From: Alkalihalobacillus bogoriensis ATCC BAA-922
GTDB taxonomy: Bacteria > Bacillota > Bacilli > Bacillales > Bacillaceae_F
Assembly: GCF_000621445.1 (NCBI RefSeq)
Contig: NZ_JHYI01000015.1
Location: 62,001 to 126,000 of the forward strand
DNA: 64,000 bases
Reading direction: 5' to 3'
Under the pieces are notes generated by a model. It did no database searches and had not been told where the DNA came from. It saw nothing but the letters and a program-made list of their open reading frames with translations. Below are positions 52,209-59,876 of this stretch, in pieces; position 1 is the first letter of the stretch; each line of letters begins with the position of its first letter. A program made the position numbers and the translations under genes.

Positions 52209-52447
52209 ATGAAGGAACAACTGAATTCAACTCACTGCCCATGTGGTAGTTCAGATGTGTTACAAATGAATCACTGGCAATATTTTTTACATTATCTACA
52301 TTACCTGTCATCGTAGCTATCCTCATTAGTTTTATTTTTGAACCGATATTATTCATCATGATCCTACCCATTCTATTATTTAACTTCCTAGTAGCGAAAC
52401 GAAAAACACCAATGAGAGTATGTCGTACATGCAAGAAAGTCTCATAA
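52209..52447 (+). pseudogene. Frameshifted small zinc-ribbon membrane protein gene
   Basis: The ATG at 52209 opens a frame (MKEQLNSTHCPCGSSDVLQ...) that stops after 35 codons. The -1 frame from the T-run at 52283-52288 continues as a hydrophobic helix pair (LPVIVAILISFIFEPILF...) and ends RVCRTCKKVS-stop at 52447. Joined at the T-run, the product is 79 residues with CPC at the front, two membrane segments and CRTC at the end. The junction in frame reads T TTT TTA, a classic -1 slippery heptamer. So this is either a one-base change in a homopolymer (mutation or sequencing error) or programmed frameshifting. Confidence 0.55.
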
Positions 52448-52459
52448 TAACAAGTTGTT

Positions 52460-52473
52460 TGTAAGCGATTACA
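52460..52473. promoter_or_regulatory. CcpA catabolite-responsive element (cre)
   Basis: TGTAAGCGATTACA fits the cre consensus and is palindromic but for the central base pair. It sits 27 bp before the DUF4212 start, so glucose repression of the symporter operon by CcpA is expected. Confidence 0.75.
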
Positions 52474-52499
52474 GTATAACTTGTAAAGGAGGTGAAAGC

Positions 52500-52802
52500 A
52501 TGAAAAAAATTGATAAATCAGTAGCAGATGCTTATTTTAAAGCGAGAAATACAATTATTGTGATTTGCTTGCTTATTGGGGGATTAGCATCATTTGGTGT
52601 TGTCTTTTTTGCAGAATCGTTACAACACATTCAATTTATGGGGATGCCATTCCACTACTATATGGCGGCCCAAGGCGCAGTTGTTACCTTCGTCGTTATG
52701 TTGTTTGTCAATGCCATTGTTAGCGATAGAATAGACAGAAAATTCGGTATAAATGAAGAAGAAAACGTTCGCTTAAGTGCTGGAAAAACAGTAGACCATT
52801 AA
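52500..52802 (+). CDS. DUF4212 small subunit of sodium-solute symporter
   Basis: A 100-residue protein with two transmembrane helices (about 20-40 and 55-80), YFKARNTIIVICLLIGGLASFGVVFFAESL then GMPFHYYMAAQGAVVTFVVMLFVNAIVSDRIDRKFG, the DUF4212 pattern. This family is nearly always encoded next to a large SSS symporter, as here. Start at ATG 52500 with AAAGGAGGTG; the frame is open 15 codons upstream but without support. Confidence 0.88.
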   Translation: MKKIDKSVADAYFKARNTIIVICLLIGGLASFGVVFFAESLQHIQFMGMPFHYYMAAQGAVVTFVVMLFVNAIVSDRIDRKFGINEEENVRLSAGKTVDH

Positions 52803-52864
52803 TGATGTTAGCAAAAAAAGTAGCCTATTCTTAGTAGAGAGTAGTAGGACGAGGAGGAACCAAT

Positions 52865-54529
52865 TTGGATTCACAATCAATTGTATCAGTATTAATGATT
52901 ATGGCGACATTTGGATTGTACATTGGAATTTCCGTTTATAACCGAGCAAAAGCAACATCTGACTTTTATGTAGCAAGCCGGGGCGTCCCTCCAGTATGGA
53001 ACGGGATGGCCATCGGTGGTGACTGGATGAGTGCTGCATCCTTTATTGGGATGGCTGGAACAGTCATGATTTTAGGATATGACGGTTTAGCTTATATAAT
53101 GGGCTGGACTGGCGGGTACTTATTTTTAACTTTCTTATTGGCACCACAATTAAGAAAATATGGTCGATATACGGTACCCGAATTTATAGGAGACCGATTT
53201 GATTCCAATCCGGCCAGGCTGATAGCGGCGATTGCGACCATCATTATTAGTTTCGTTTATATCATCGGCCAGCTTTCTGGTTCTGGTGTTGTTATCGGAC
53301 GTATCTTAAACATCGATGCCATGTATGGAACGATGATTGGGGTCGTCGTTATTGCAATATATGCGACACTTGGGGGAATGAAAGGGATTACGTGGACACA
53401 AGTTGCGCAATATATCATTTTAATAATTGCATATATTATTCCGATTGTGTTTATGTCGCTACAAATTACGAATAATCCATTACCATGGTTAACGTATGGA
53501 AACATTGTTAGTCAATTAGGAGACCTTGACCGTGAACTTGGTTTAAGTGAGTATTTCGCTCCATTTGCGAATAGTGAAAAATCACAATTTATCGCGCTCC
53601 TATTTACCCTCATGGTAGGGACAGCTGCACTTCCACACGTTATTGTTCGCTTTTACACGGTAGCAACGATGAAAGCGGCACGTTGGAGTGGAGCATGGGC
53701 GCTTCTTTTTATCGCATTATTATACTTATCGGCTCCTGCGTATGCAGCGTTTTCTCGTTTTATTTTAATGACACAAGTCGCTGGGCAACCAATCGATTCA
53801 CTACCAGCTTGGACACAAAGCTGGGTCGATACAGGCCGACTGCAAATTGCAGATACAAACGGAGACGGAATATTAGAATGGTCTGAAATTATGATCAGTA
53901 ATGATATCGTCGTGATGGCAACACCAGAAATTGCAAACTTAGGAATGTTTGTTATTGGGTTAGTGGCAGCAGGTGCGATGGCGGCAGCCTTATCAACAGC
54001 AGGGGGACTTTTAATTACAATTTCCTCATCGTTTGCTCATGATATTTATTACCGCTTAATGAACCCACAAGCGACAGACAAACGCCGTTTAGCAGCTGGA
54101 CGAATTGCGATCGTCTTAGCGACAGTTGTCGCCGGTATTGTTGCGCTTGATCCACCAGGTGTAATTACACAAATTGTTGCTTGGGCATTTGCGCTTGCAG
54201 GTGGAACTTTCTTCCCTGTTTTATTGCTAGGGGTTTGGTGGAAACGATGTAATGCACCAGGTGCCATTGCCGGGATGTTATCTGGGTTAATTGTGACATT
54301 AACGTATATATTCCTTGCCCAAAGCGGAACATTTATGATTGCTGGCATTCAAGATACTGGGGCAGGATTAATCGGGGTTCCGGTAAACTTACTTGTCACG
54401 TATGTTGTCTCGAAAATAACAGCAGCGCCATCACAAAAAATTCAAGATGAAGTTACAGACCTTCGCTATCCAGAACAAATGACATATCGCGATGGTGAGG
54501 TATGGATGGATGAGTCTGTCGGAAAATAA
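52865..54529 (+). CDS. Sodium-solute symporter large subunit (acetate/organic-acid type)
   Basis: A 554-residue protein with about 13 transmembrane helices of the SSS family (VC_2705/ActP-like), probably importing acetate or another short organic acid with Na+. Family elements: YVASRGVPPVWNGMAIGGDWMSAASFIGMAG, the Na+-site helix AIATIIISFVYIIGQLSGSG, and GAMAAALSTAGGLLITISSSFAHD. A soluble loop of about 60 residues (about 300-360) contains DTNGDGILEWSE, an EF-hand-like Ca2+-binding sequence. Start TTG with GAGGAGGAA upstream. Overlaps the next gene by 20 bp. Confidence 0.9.
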   Translation: MDSQSIVSVLMIMATFGLYIGISVYNRAKATSDFYVASRGVPPVWNGMAIGGDWMSAASFIGMAGTVMILGYDGLAYIMGWTGGYLFLTFLLAPQLRKYGRYTVPEFIGDRFDSNPARLIAAIATIIISFVYIIGQLSGSGVVIGRILNIDAMYGTMIGVVVIAIYATLGGMKGITWTQVAQYIILIIAYIIPIVFMSLQITNNPLPWLTYGNIVSQLGDLDRELGLSEYFAPFANSEKSQFIALLFTLMVGTAALPHVIVRFYTVATMKAARWSGAWALLFIALLYLSAPAYAAFSRFILMTQVAGQPIDSLPAWTQSWVDTGRLQIADTNGDGILEWSEIMISNDIVVMATPEIANLGMFVIGLVAAGAMAAALSTAGGLLITISSSFAHDIYYRLMNPQATDKRRLAAGRIAIVLATVVAGIVALDPPGVITQIVAWAFALAGGTFFPVLLLGVWWKRCNAPGAIAGMLSGLIVTLTYIFLAQSGTFMIAGIQDTGAGLIGVPVNLLVTYVVSKITAAPSQKIQDEVTDLRYPEQMTYRDGEVWMDESVGK

Positions 54530-56423
54530 CCACCTTGAACAAATTCATAAGCACCCCCTCTTTTTGGGGGTGCCCATTCGTCAGTTTGAGCAACTGCTTG
54601 AACAATGTACATTAAAGGAATATGAAAAATCAGAAAAAGTCCTTTATTCGAAAACACCACGCGAAGGGCTTTTACTGCTGTTAACCGGAATGGCTGAAGT
54701 CTATATTCATAATGACGATAGCTTTCATGATAAAGAAGTCCTTGAAGTCCTTGAAGCGGGAGACATGATTGGTTTTTCCAGCTTAGCTGATTTTTTAGGA
54801 GAAACAAAACATAGCTCGTCTTCTTATACTGTTGAAGTAATGGCAGTGTCCAATTGTCACTGCTTGCAAATTCCATATTCGGTCATCGAAGAACGCTGGC
54901 ATGATGAAGCAGTACGAGATTTTATTCTCCGGCAGCTAGCTGTTCGCTTGCAGGATGTATATGGTTCGTTAGCAGAACAAGTGAAGCTTGCTAGTCAGTG
55001 GGGTGAAAGCGAACCGTTTGTTAGACGAATGGCTGATGTGATGAATGAGCCTGTTGTGTCTGTGTATACGACAGCAACGATAAAAGAAGTCGTTGATAAA
55101 ATGGCAACAAACCAAACGAGTTCAGTCGTTGTTTTAAACGAACAAAACGAGCTTGTAGGCATTATGACAGAAAAAGATGTTGTGACTCGCATTGTTGGTG
55201 AAGGTCATCCAAACACGATGGTTGTTGAAAACGTAATGACAGAAAAGCCGTATACGATTTCTTATGATGCGTATTATTATGAGGCGATGTCGAGTTTTTT
55301 AATGAACGGAATTAAACATTTGCCGGTAATCGAAAATAATCATGTCGTTGGTATGGTGACGATGGCCGATTTATTACGGAAAAAGAATCGCGGTACGATG
55401 GAAATTTTACAAACGATCGAAGAAGCATCGTTTAATACATTACCAGAAGTCAAGCTCGCGATTTATGAAGTGCTAGGGCATTTAATTCAAGACCGCATCC
55501 CAACAACACACTCATTAGAAATCATTACAAAACTGTATGATCGCCTTGTTTCACATTGTGTGGAACTCGCCGTCCAGTCTATGTATGAAAAAGGAGGTGG
55601 CAAGCCGCCTGCCCCGTTTTGCTTTATGCAAATGGGGAGCGGGGGAAGAGGAGAACAATTTTTACTGACAGACCAAGACCATTTTCTTGTCTATGGGGAA
55701 GGCGAAGGAGCCGAAGTGTACTTTGATGAACTTAGTCAAGAAATTGTCCGTCACCTAAAACAAGCAGGATATTCGCATTGTCCTGGAAAGATGATGGCAA
55801 ATGAAAAGAGCTGGCGTGGAACCGTTACAGAATGGAAAGAAAAGATTAGAAGGTGGGGCATTCGTTCAACAAATGAAAATATTTTGCTCGCACAAAACTT
55901 TTTATCATTCCGGTTTGTTCATGGTGACCGTCTTCTTTATGATGACTTTGAACAAATTGTCAAAGCAGAACTATGTCATTCTCGTATCTTTTTTTACCGA
56001 ATGGCTGAACAAGAACGGGACCAACCCGTTCCGACTCTCGATCACCCGATCCGAGCGTTATTTCGCGTGAAACGAACGACGCTAGATGTAAAAAAACAAG
56101 CGTTGTTTCCATTTCACCATTCCTTACAACTGCTAGCAGCTCAACATCATATCGTTGGAAGTTTTCCGAAGCAAAAAATCGAAGCCTTGCATCATAAAGG
56201 CGTCCTTACTCCCTCTTTTGTTGAGGAGCTTTTGTATGCGTATGAAACGATACTGAGGATTCGAGTAGAGCAAGGATGGGCAAAACAAAAACGAAATGAA
56301 AACCAAACAAGTGTTATCCACTTTACTCATCTTCGCTCGCGAGATAAAGAGCAATTGATGGCAGCATTAAAAACAATTCGGTCTCTCCAACAGCAGGCGT
56401 TACGAGAATTTGGAATGACATAA
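54510..56423 (+). CDS. cNMP-binding/CBS/DUF294 nucleotidyltransferase-like regulator
   Basis: 637 residues in four parts: cyclic-nucleotide-binding-like domain (about 10-130); CBS pair (about 160-290, VVVLNEQNELVGIMTEKDVVTRIV and HLPVIENNHVVGMVTMADLL); DUF294 nucleotidyltransferase domain (about 330-470, with GSGGRGEQFLLTDQDHFLVY, here D-x-D-H instead of the common D-x-D-N); and the DUF294 C-terminal helical domain. This is the arrangement of proteins linked to SSS symporters, likely sensing adenine nucleotides and controlling uptake. Start taken as ATG 54510 (GAGG 9 bp upstream), overlapping the symporter end. Confidence 0.88.
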   Translation: MSLSENNHLEQIHKHPLFLGVPIRQFEQLLEQCTLKEYEKSEKVLYSKTPREGLLLLLTGMAEVYIHNDDSFHDKEVLEVLEAGDMIGFSSLADFLGETKHSSSSYTVEVMAVSNCHCLQIPYSVIEERWHDEAVRDFILRQLAVRLQDVYGSLAEQVKLASQWGESEPFVRRMADVMNEPVVSVYTTATIKEVVDKMATNQTSSVVVLNEQNELVGIMTEKDVVTRIVGEGHPNTMVVENVMTEKPYTISYDAYYYEAMSSFLMNGIKHLPVIENNHVVGMVTMADLLRKKNRGTMEILQTIEEASFNTLPEVKLAIYEVLGHLIQDRIPTTHSLEIITKLYDRLVSHCVELAVQSMYEKGGGKPPAPFCFMQMGSGGRGEQFLLTDQDHFLVYGEGEGAEVYFDELSQEIVRHLKQAGYSHCPGKMMANEKSWRGTVTEWKEKIRRWGIRSTNENILLAQNFLSFRFVHGDRLLYDDFEQIVKAELCHSRIFFYRMAEQERDQPVPTLDHPIRALFRVKRTTLDVKKQALFPFHHSLQLLAAQHHIVGSFPKQKIEALHHKGVLTPSFVEELLYAYETILRIRVEQGWAKQKRNENQTSVIHFTHLRSRDKEQLMAALKTIRSLQQQALREFGMT

Positions 56424-56495
56424 TTGAGATGTTGTGTCGAAAAGAACGGGTCATATAAAAAAGGGGTGACACAAGCTCAAGTAAAGGAGGAACGC

Positions 56496-57155
56496 ATGAT
56501 GTTTTGGAAAAAGAAACAACTCCATTACACACTCGACCACCAACCTCCACTAAATACAAAGTTAAAAAACATGTCATTTACAATTTTTGATACAGAAACA
56601 ACCGGCTTTGCTGTCGGAGCAAAAGACCGCTTATTGGAGATTGGGGCTGTCCATGTTAGAGGATTACAAGTAACAGATATGACGTTTCATTCTTATGTAA
56701 ATCCAGAGCGAGAAATTCCAAAAGAGATTAAAAGTTTAACAGGAATTTCCGAAGAAAAAGTAAAAGAAGCACCGAAAGCGATTGAAGCAGTCGAGCAGTT
56801 TTTTCAATTTATCGAAGCATCTGAAAGTGCAGGGTGGGTCGGACATTATGTTAGTTTTGACGTTCTTGTTTTAAAGAAAGAGCTACAAAGAGAAAAGTAT
56901 ACGTTTGAACAGCCACTGTTTATCGACACCCTGGACCTTATCGGCTATTTAAATCCGTCATGGGACATGCGAGATTTATCGCACTATGCCCGTACGTTTG
57001 GAACAAATATGTATGAACGCCATAGCGCGATAGGCGATGCACTCACAACGGCATATTTGTTTGTGGAAATGCTTCGACTTCTTGAGGAACGGGGAAAGAC
57101 AACACTCGCTGATTTACTGCATATTACAGATAATCCGAGTAAAGCACTCCTTTAA
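56496..57155 (+). CDS. DnaQ-like 3'-5' exonuclease
   Basis: A 219-residue DEDDh exonuclease: Exo I FDTETTG (about residues 30-36, Asp and Glu ligands), Exo II around HYVSFDVLVLKKE (Asp), Exo III ERHSAIGDALTTA (His and Asp). It resembles the DNA polymerase III epsilon family, but a separate gene linked to the symporter and DUF294 genes is common in bacteria. What it does for acetate uptake is unknown. ATG at 56496 with AAAGGAGG; a Met three bases later is equivalent. Confidence 0.9.
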   Translation: MMFWKKKQLHYTLDHQPPLNTKLKNMSFTIFDTETTGFAVGAKDRLLEIGAVHVRGLQVTDMTFHSYVNPEREIPKEIKSLTGISEEKVKEAPKAIEAVEQFFQFIEASESAGWVGHYVSFDVLVLKKELQREKYTFEQPLFIDTLDLIGYLNPSWDMRDLSHYARTFGTNMYERHSAIGDALTTAYLFVEMLRLLEERGKTTLADLLHITDNPSKALL

Positions 57156-57175
57156 TGATGAGGGGTGTTTTTTTC
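57143..57175 (+). terminator. Intrinsic terminator of the symporter operon
   Basis: CACTCC pairs with GGGGTG (one wobble), followed by T7. It overlaps the exonuclease stop codon. Confidence 0.65.
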
Positions 57176-57208
57176 TGTCCGAACGGGGTGAACCGAACTA
57201 CGGTGTTA

Positions 57209-57397
57209 GTTAACGGACATGTGTTCCGCTGTTTGCAGGTAAATAGGTGTTTTTGAGAAGCTCTCGGACATCTATTCTGTTATTTTAACCAAACAAGGTG
57301 AGTTGACTGCTCATTTGGACCATTAGCGGAACAGATGTCCGATAAGAACTTGAAAATGCCTGTTTTCATTGAAATAGCGGAAAGAATGTCCGATACG
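57209..57397. repeat. Four-core palindromic repeat element, copy F
   Basis: Cores at 57209-57234 and 57261-57286 (direct), 57322-57346 and 57371-57397 (inverted). Spacing 52, 61, 49 bp. The rest of the 516-bp gap before the chitinase gene carries a pair of inverted operator-like sites. Confidence 0.9.
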
Positions 57398-57442
57398 ATG
57401 TCTCCTTAAGCAGTCAAGTTTCATTCATTTAGATGAACACAC

Positions 57443-57536
57443 GACTATACCAGTAAAGAAATAGTGAAAACCTATACAAAATAGTACTTTAGGGGCGGTT
57501 GTTTCAACTATAAATCTATTATAAACTGGTATAGTC
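57443..57536. promoter_or_regulatory. Inverted pair of NagR/DasR-like (dre) sites
   Basis: GACTATACCAGT (57443-57454) and its exact complement-inverse ACTGGTATAGTC (57525-57536), 70 bp apart. ACTGGTATAG matches the left part of the dre operator bound by GntR-family N-acetylglucosamine regulators (from memory, ATTGGTATAGATCACT type in B. subtilis), with a less good right part. The position upstream of a chitinase gene fits. Confidence 0.45.
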
Positions 57537-57671
57537 ATCTAGTTAAATATTCCGAATGTTTATAATTGTTTTCTTGAACAAACATCTAAGACGCTCTTTC
57601 CAATAAGGATGTTTTCCAGTTTGGGTACTTCTGTACTCGAAATAACACATGTATAAAGAGGAGGAACGAAG

Positions 57672-59639
57672 ATGATGAGACATGCGGTTGTCGATCGGAA
57701 ATGGGTTATGATTCTAGTAAGCTTGTTACTCGTATTTTCATTATTTATCCCATTGATGTCGACGCAACAAGTGAAAGCAAAAGCCGGGGACTATAAAAAA
57801 ATCGTGGGCTACTATACGTCATGGTCTGCATACGAAAGGCAGTATTTTCCGGCAGACATTGATGCAAGCAAAGTCACCCATATCAATTACGCTTTTGCTG
57901 ATATTTGCTGGAATGGAGAAAGGGGAAACCCTGATACATGGGCAGGGACAAGCCCTTGTCAAGGTCCTGGAGAAGAAGTGATTGATGTCCCAAATGGAAC
58001 GATTGTATTAGGAGACCCGTGGATTGATACAGACAGTCAATATGGAGGCTATGAAGAAGGTCAACCTTTTGCAGGGAATTTATACGAGCTTGTAAAACTA
58101 AAAGAAAAACATCCTCATTTGAAAACATTAATTTCAGTTGGAGGATGGTCATGGTCGAATCGTTTCTCAGACGTAGCGATGACAGCAGAAACACGCGAAA
58201 CATTTGCACAATCGGCCGTTGATTTTATCCGAACTTATCAGATGGATGGCGTTGACATTGACTGGGAATATCCAGTAAGTGGGGGAATGCCGGGAAATAG
58301 CCGCTCCCCTCTTGATAAGCAAAACCATACGCTTCTGTTGCAAGCGGTACGAGATGCGCTTGATAAAGCAGGAGAAGAAGATGGGAAACAATATTTATTA
58401 ACGATTGCCTCAAGTGCGAGTCCAACATATCTTGAAAACAATGAAATGGAAAAAATAGCGGAAATCCTAGATTTTATTAATATTATGACATATGACTTTA
58501 ATGGAGGCTGGCAAGCGATTAGTGGTCATAATGCACCGTTGTATTTTGACGAAGCTGCAAAAGAAGCGGGAGTTCCTAGTGCTGAAGTATTTCATGTTGC
58601 AGCCGCAGTGCAAGGGCACTTAAACCACGGTGTTCCCCCAGAAAAACTCGTCATGGGTGTTCCTTTTTACGGCCGAGCTTGGGGTGGGTGTGCTTATGAG
58701 GAAATCGTCGAAAATCCAAGTCCAAATACAATAGAACAACCAGAAGTCACTTCAACAGAATCTAGCGAGGAGACCGAGACTGACGAACGAGAAAATATAA
58801 ATGAAGATGAAGGAACGGTAGATGAAGAACAACAAGAAGAAACAGAATCGATGAAAGAAGAAGAGACAGAAGTAGAAAACGAAGAAATAATAGAAACAGA
58901 TGAAATTGAAGAAGTAGAAGCAGAATCCAAAGAAACTGAAAGATTGCGTGAAACAGAAGAAGAAATTGTAGAAGACATGGAAGAAACGGCTGAAGAAGAG
59001 CAAGAGATAGAAAGAACACCGATTTATGGTCAATATGCAAACTGTACAGGACCAGCACCACCTGGAACGTGGGAGCCTGGTGTGTACGATTTCCAAGACC
59101 TTGAAAGCAACTATATTAATCAAAATGGCTATACCCGTTATTGGAATGATGTTGCAAAAGTTCCGTTCTTATTTAACGAAGAAACAGGTACCTTCATCTC
59201 TTATGATGATGCGGAGTCAATGGCTCATAAAGTCGTTCATATTCAAGACTTACAATTAGGGGGAGCAATGTTTTGGGAATTCTACGGTGATAAAAATGGA
59301 ACATTACTCAATGTGTTATTTGAAGGATTAAATTTCGGGCAAACGCCACCAGCACCTGTGACACCAACACCACCGACAGAAGAAGATGAAGATGAGGATG
59401 ATAGTGAAAAAGAACCAACCGTACCAACGCTTCCAGTTGAGGATGGAGAAGAAAAAGATGAAGGTACTGTCCCACCAGTAAAAGAGAAGAAAGAAAAAGA
59501 GAAAAAAGAAGAGAAGGAAGTAGGCAAGAAGCTTCCGAAAACAGCAACGAATTTTTATACGTATCTCTTGGTTGGGAGTATGTTAGTAATCTTGGGTAGT
59601 ATCATATATATCTACAGAAGAAAAGTAATAAAAGAATAG
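57672..59639 (+). CDS. Cell-wall-anchored GH18 chitinase-like protein
   Basis: 655 residues: signal peptide (about 1-36), GH18 TIM barrel with the catalytic D-x-x-D-x-D-x-E motif in DGVDIDWEYP (Glu199), SVGGWSWSNRF, INIMTYDFNGGW and the late-barrel GAMFWEFYGD. A ~100-residue Glu-rich insertion (about 347-449) splits the barrel between GGCAYEE (Cys340) and YGQYANC. A Pro/Glu/Lys-rich wall-spanning region (about 555-615) and an LPKTA sorting signal with hydrophobic segment and RRK tail end the protein. It probably hydrolyses chitin at the cell surface and is attached by the nearby sortase. GAGGAGGAA precedes the ATG. Confidence 0.93.
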   Translation: MMRHAVVDRKWVMILVSLLLVFSLFIPLMSTQQVKAKAGDYKKIVGYYTSWSAYERQYFPADIDASKVTHINYAFADICWNGERGNPDTWAGTSPCQGPGEEVIDVPNGTIVLGDPWIDTDSQYGGYEEGQPFAGNLYELVKLKEKHPHLKTLISVGGWSWSNRFSDVAMTAETRETFAQSAVDFIRTYQMDGVDIDWEYPVSGGMPGNSRSPLDKQNHTLLLQAVRDALDKAGEEDGKQYLLTIASSASPTYLENNEMEKIAEILDFINIMTYDFNGGWQAISGHNAPLYFDEAAKEAGVPSAEVFHVAAAVQGHLNHGVPPEKLVMGVPFYGRAWGGCAYEEIVENPSPNTIEQPEVTSTESSEETETDERENINEDEGTVDEEQQEETESMKEEETEVENEEIIETDEIEEVEAESKETERLRETEEEIVEDMEETAEEEQEIERTPIYGQYANCTGPAPPGTWEPGVYDFQDLESNYINQNGYTRYWNDVAKVPFLFNEETGTFISYDDAESMAHKVVHIQDLQLGGAMFWEFYGDKNGTLLNVLFEGLNFGQTPPAPVTPTPPTEEDEDEDDSEKEPTVPTLPVEDGEEKDEGTVPPVKEKKEKEKKEEKEVGKKLPKTATNFYTYLLVGSMLVILGSIIYIYRRKVIKE

Positions 59640-59647
59640 AAGGAAGG

Positions 59648-59676
59648 ATCCCTCTTGCTGTGGCAGGAGGGATTTT
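59648..59676 (+). terminator. Intrinsic terminator of the chitinase-like gene
   Basis: ATCCCTCTTGC pairs with GGCAGGAGGGAT (one mismatch or wobble), then TTT. Confidence 0.8.
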
Positions 59677-59730
59677 CCCGTTAAATATGAAAAAGTATGT
59701 TAAAGATTCAAACTATTTTACTATTTTCTA

Positions 59731-59759
59731 TTGAAACTATTTTAGTTACAAAGTATCAT
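59731..59759 (+). promoter_or_regulatory. SigA-type promoter for the LRR protein gene
   Basis: TTGAAA, 17 bp, TATCAT; 118 bp before the start codon. Confidence 0.5.
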
Positions 59760-59876
59760 ATATAGAAGAAATATCATAAAGAAAAAACTGAACAAACAGA
59801 AAGGAGGGTGTGAAAAGAACTGGTTTTACATAAAAAGACCGAAACTATAAAACTTCAAGACGACAAGGAGAGAACA

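Noticed and set aside
56310-56318. DnaA-box-like TTATCCACT
   Set aside because: Single, one mismatch, inside the DUF294 coding region.
58694-59123. Minus-strand Ser/Phe-rich frames opposite the acidic insertion
   Set aside because: Glu codons (GAA) read backward as Phe and Ser codons, so open frames appear by composition; no ribosome site.
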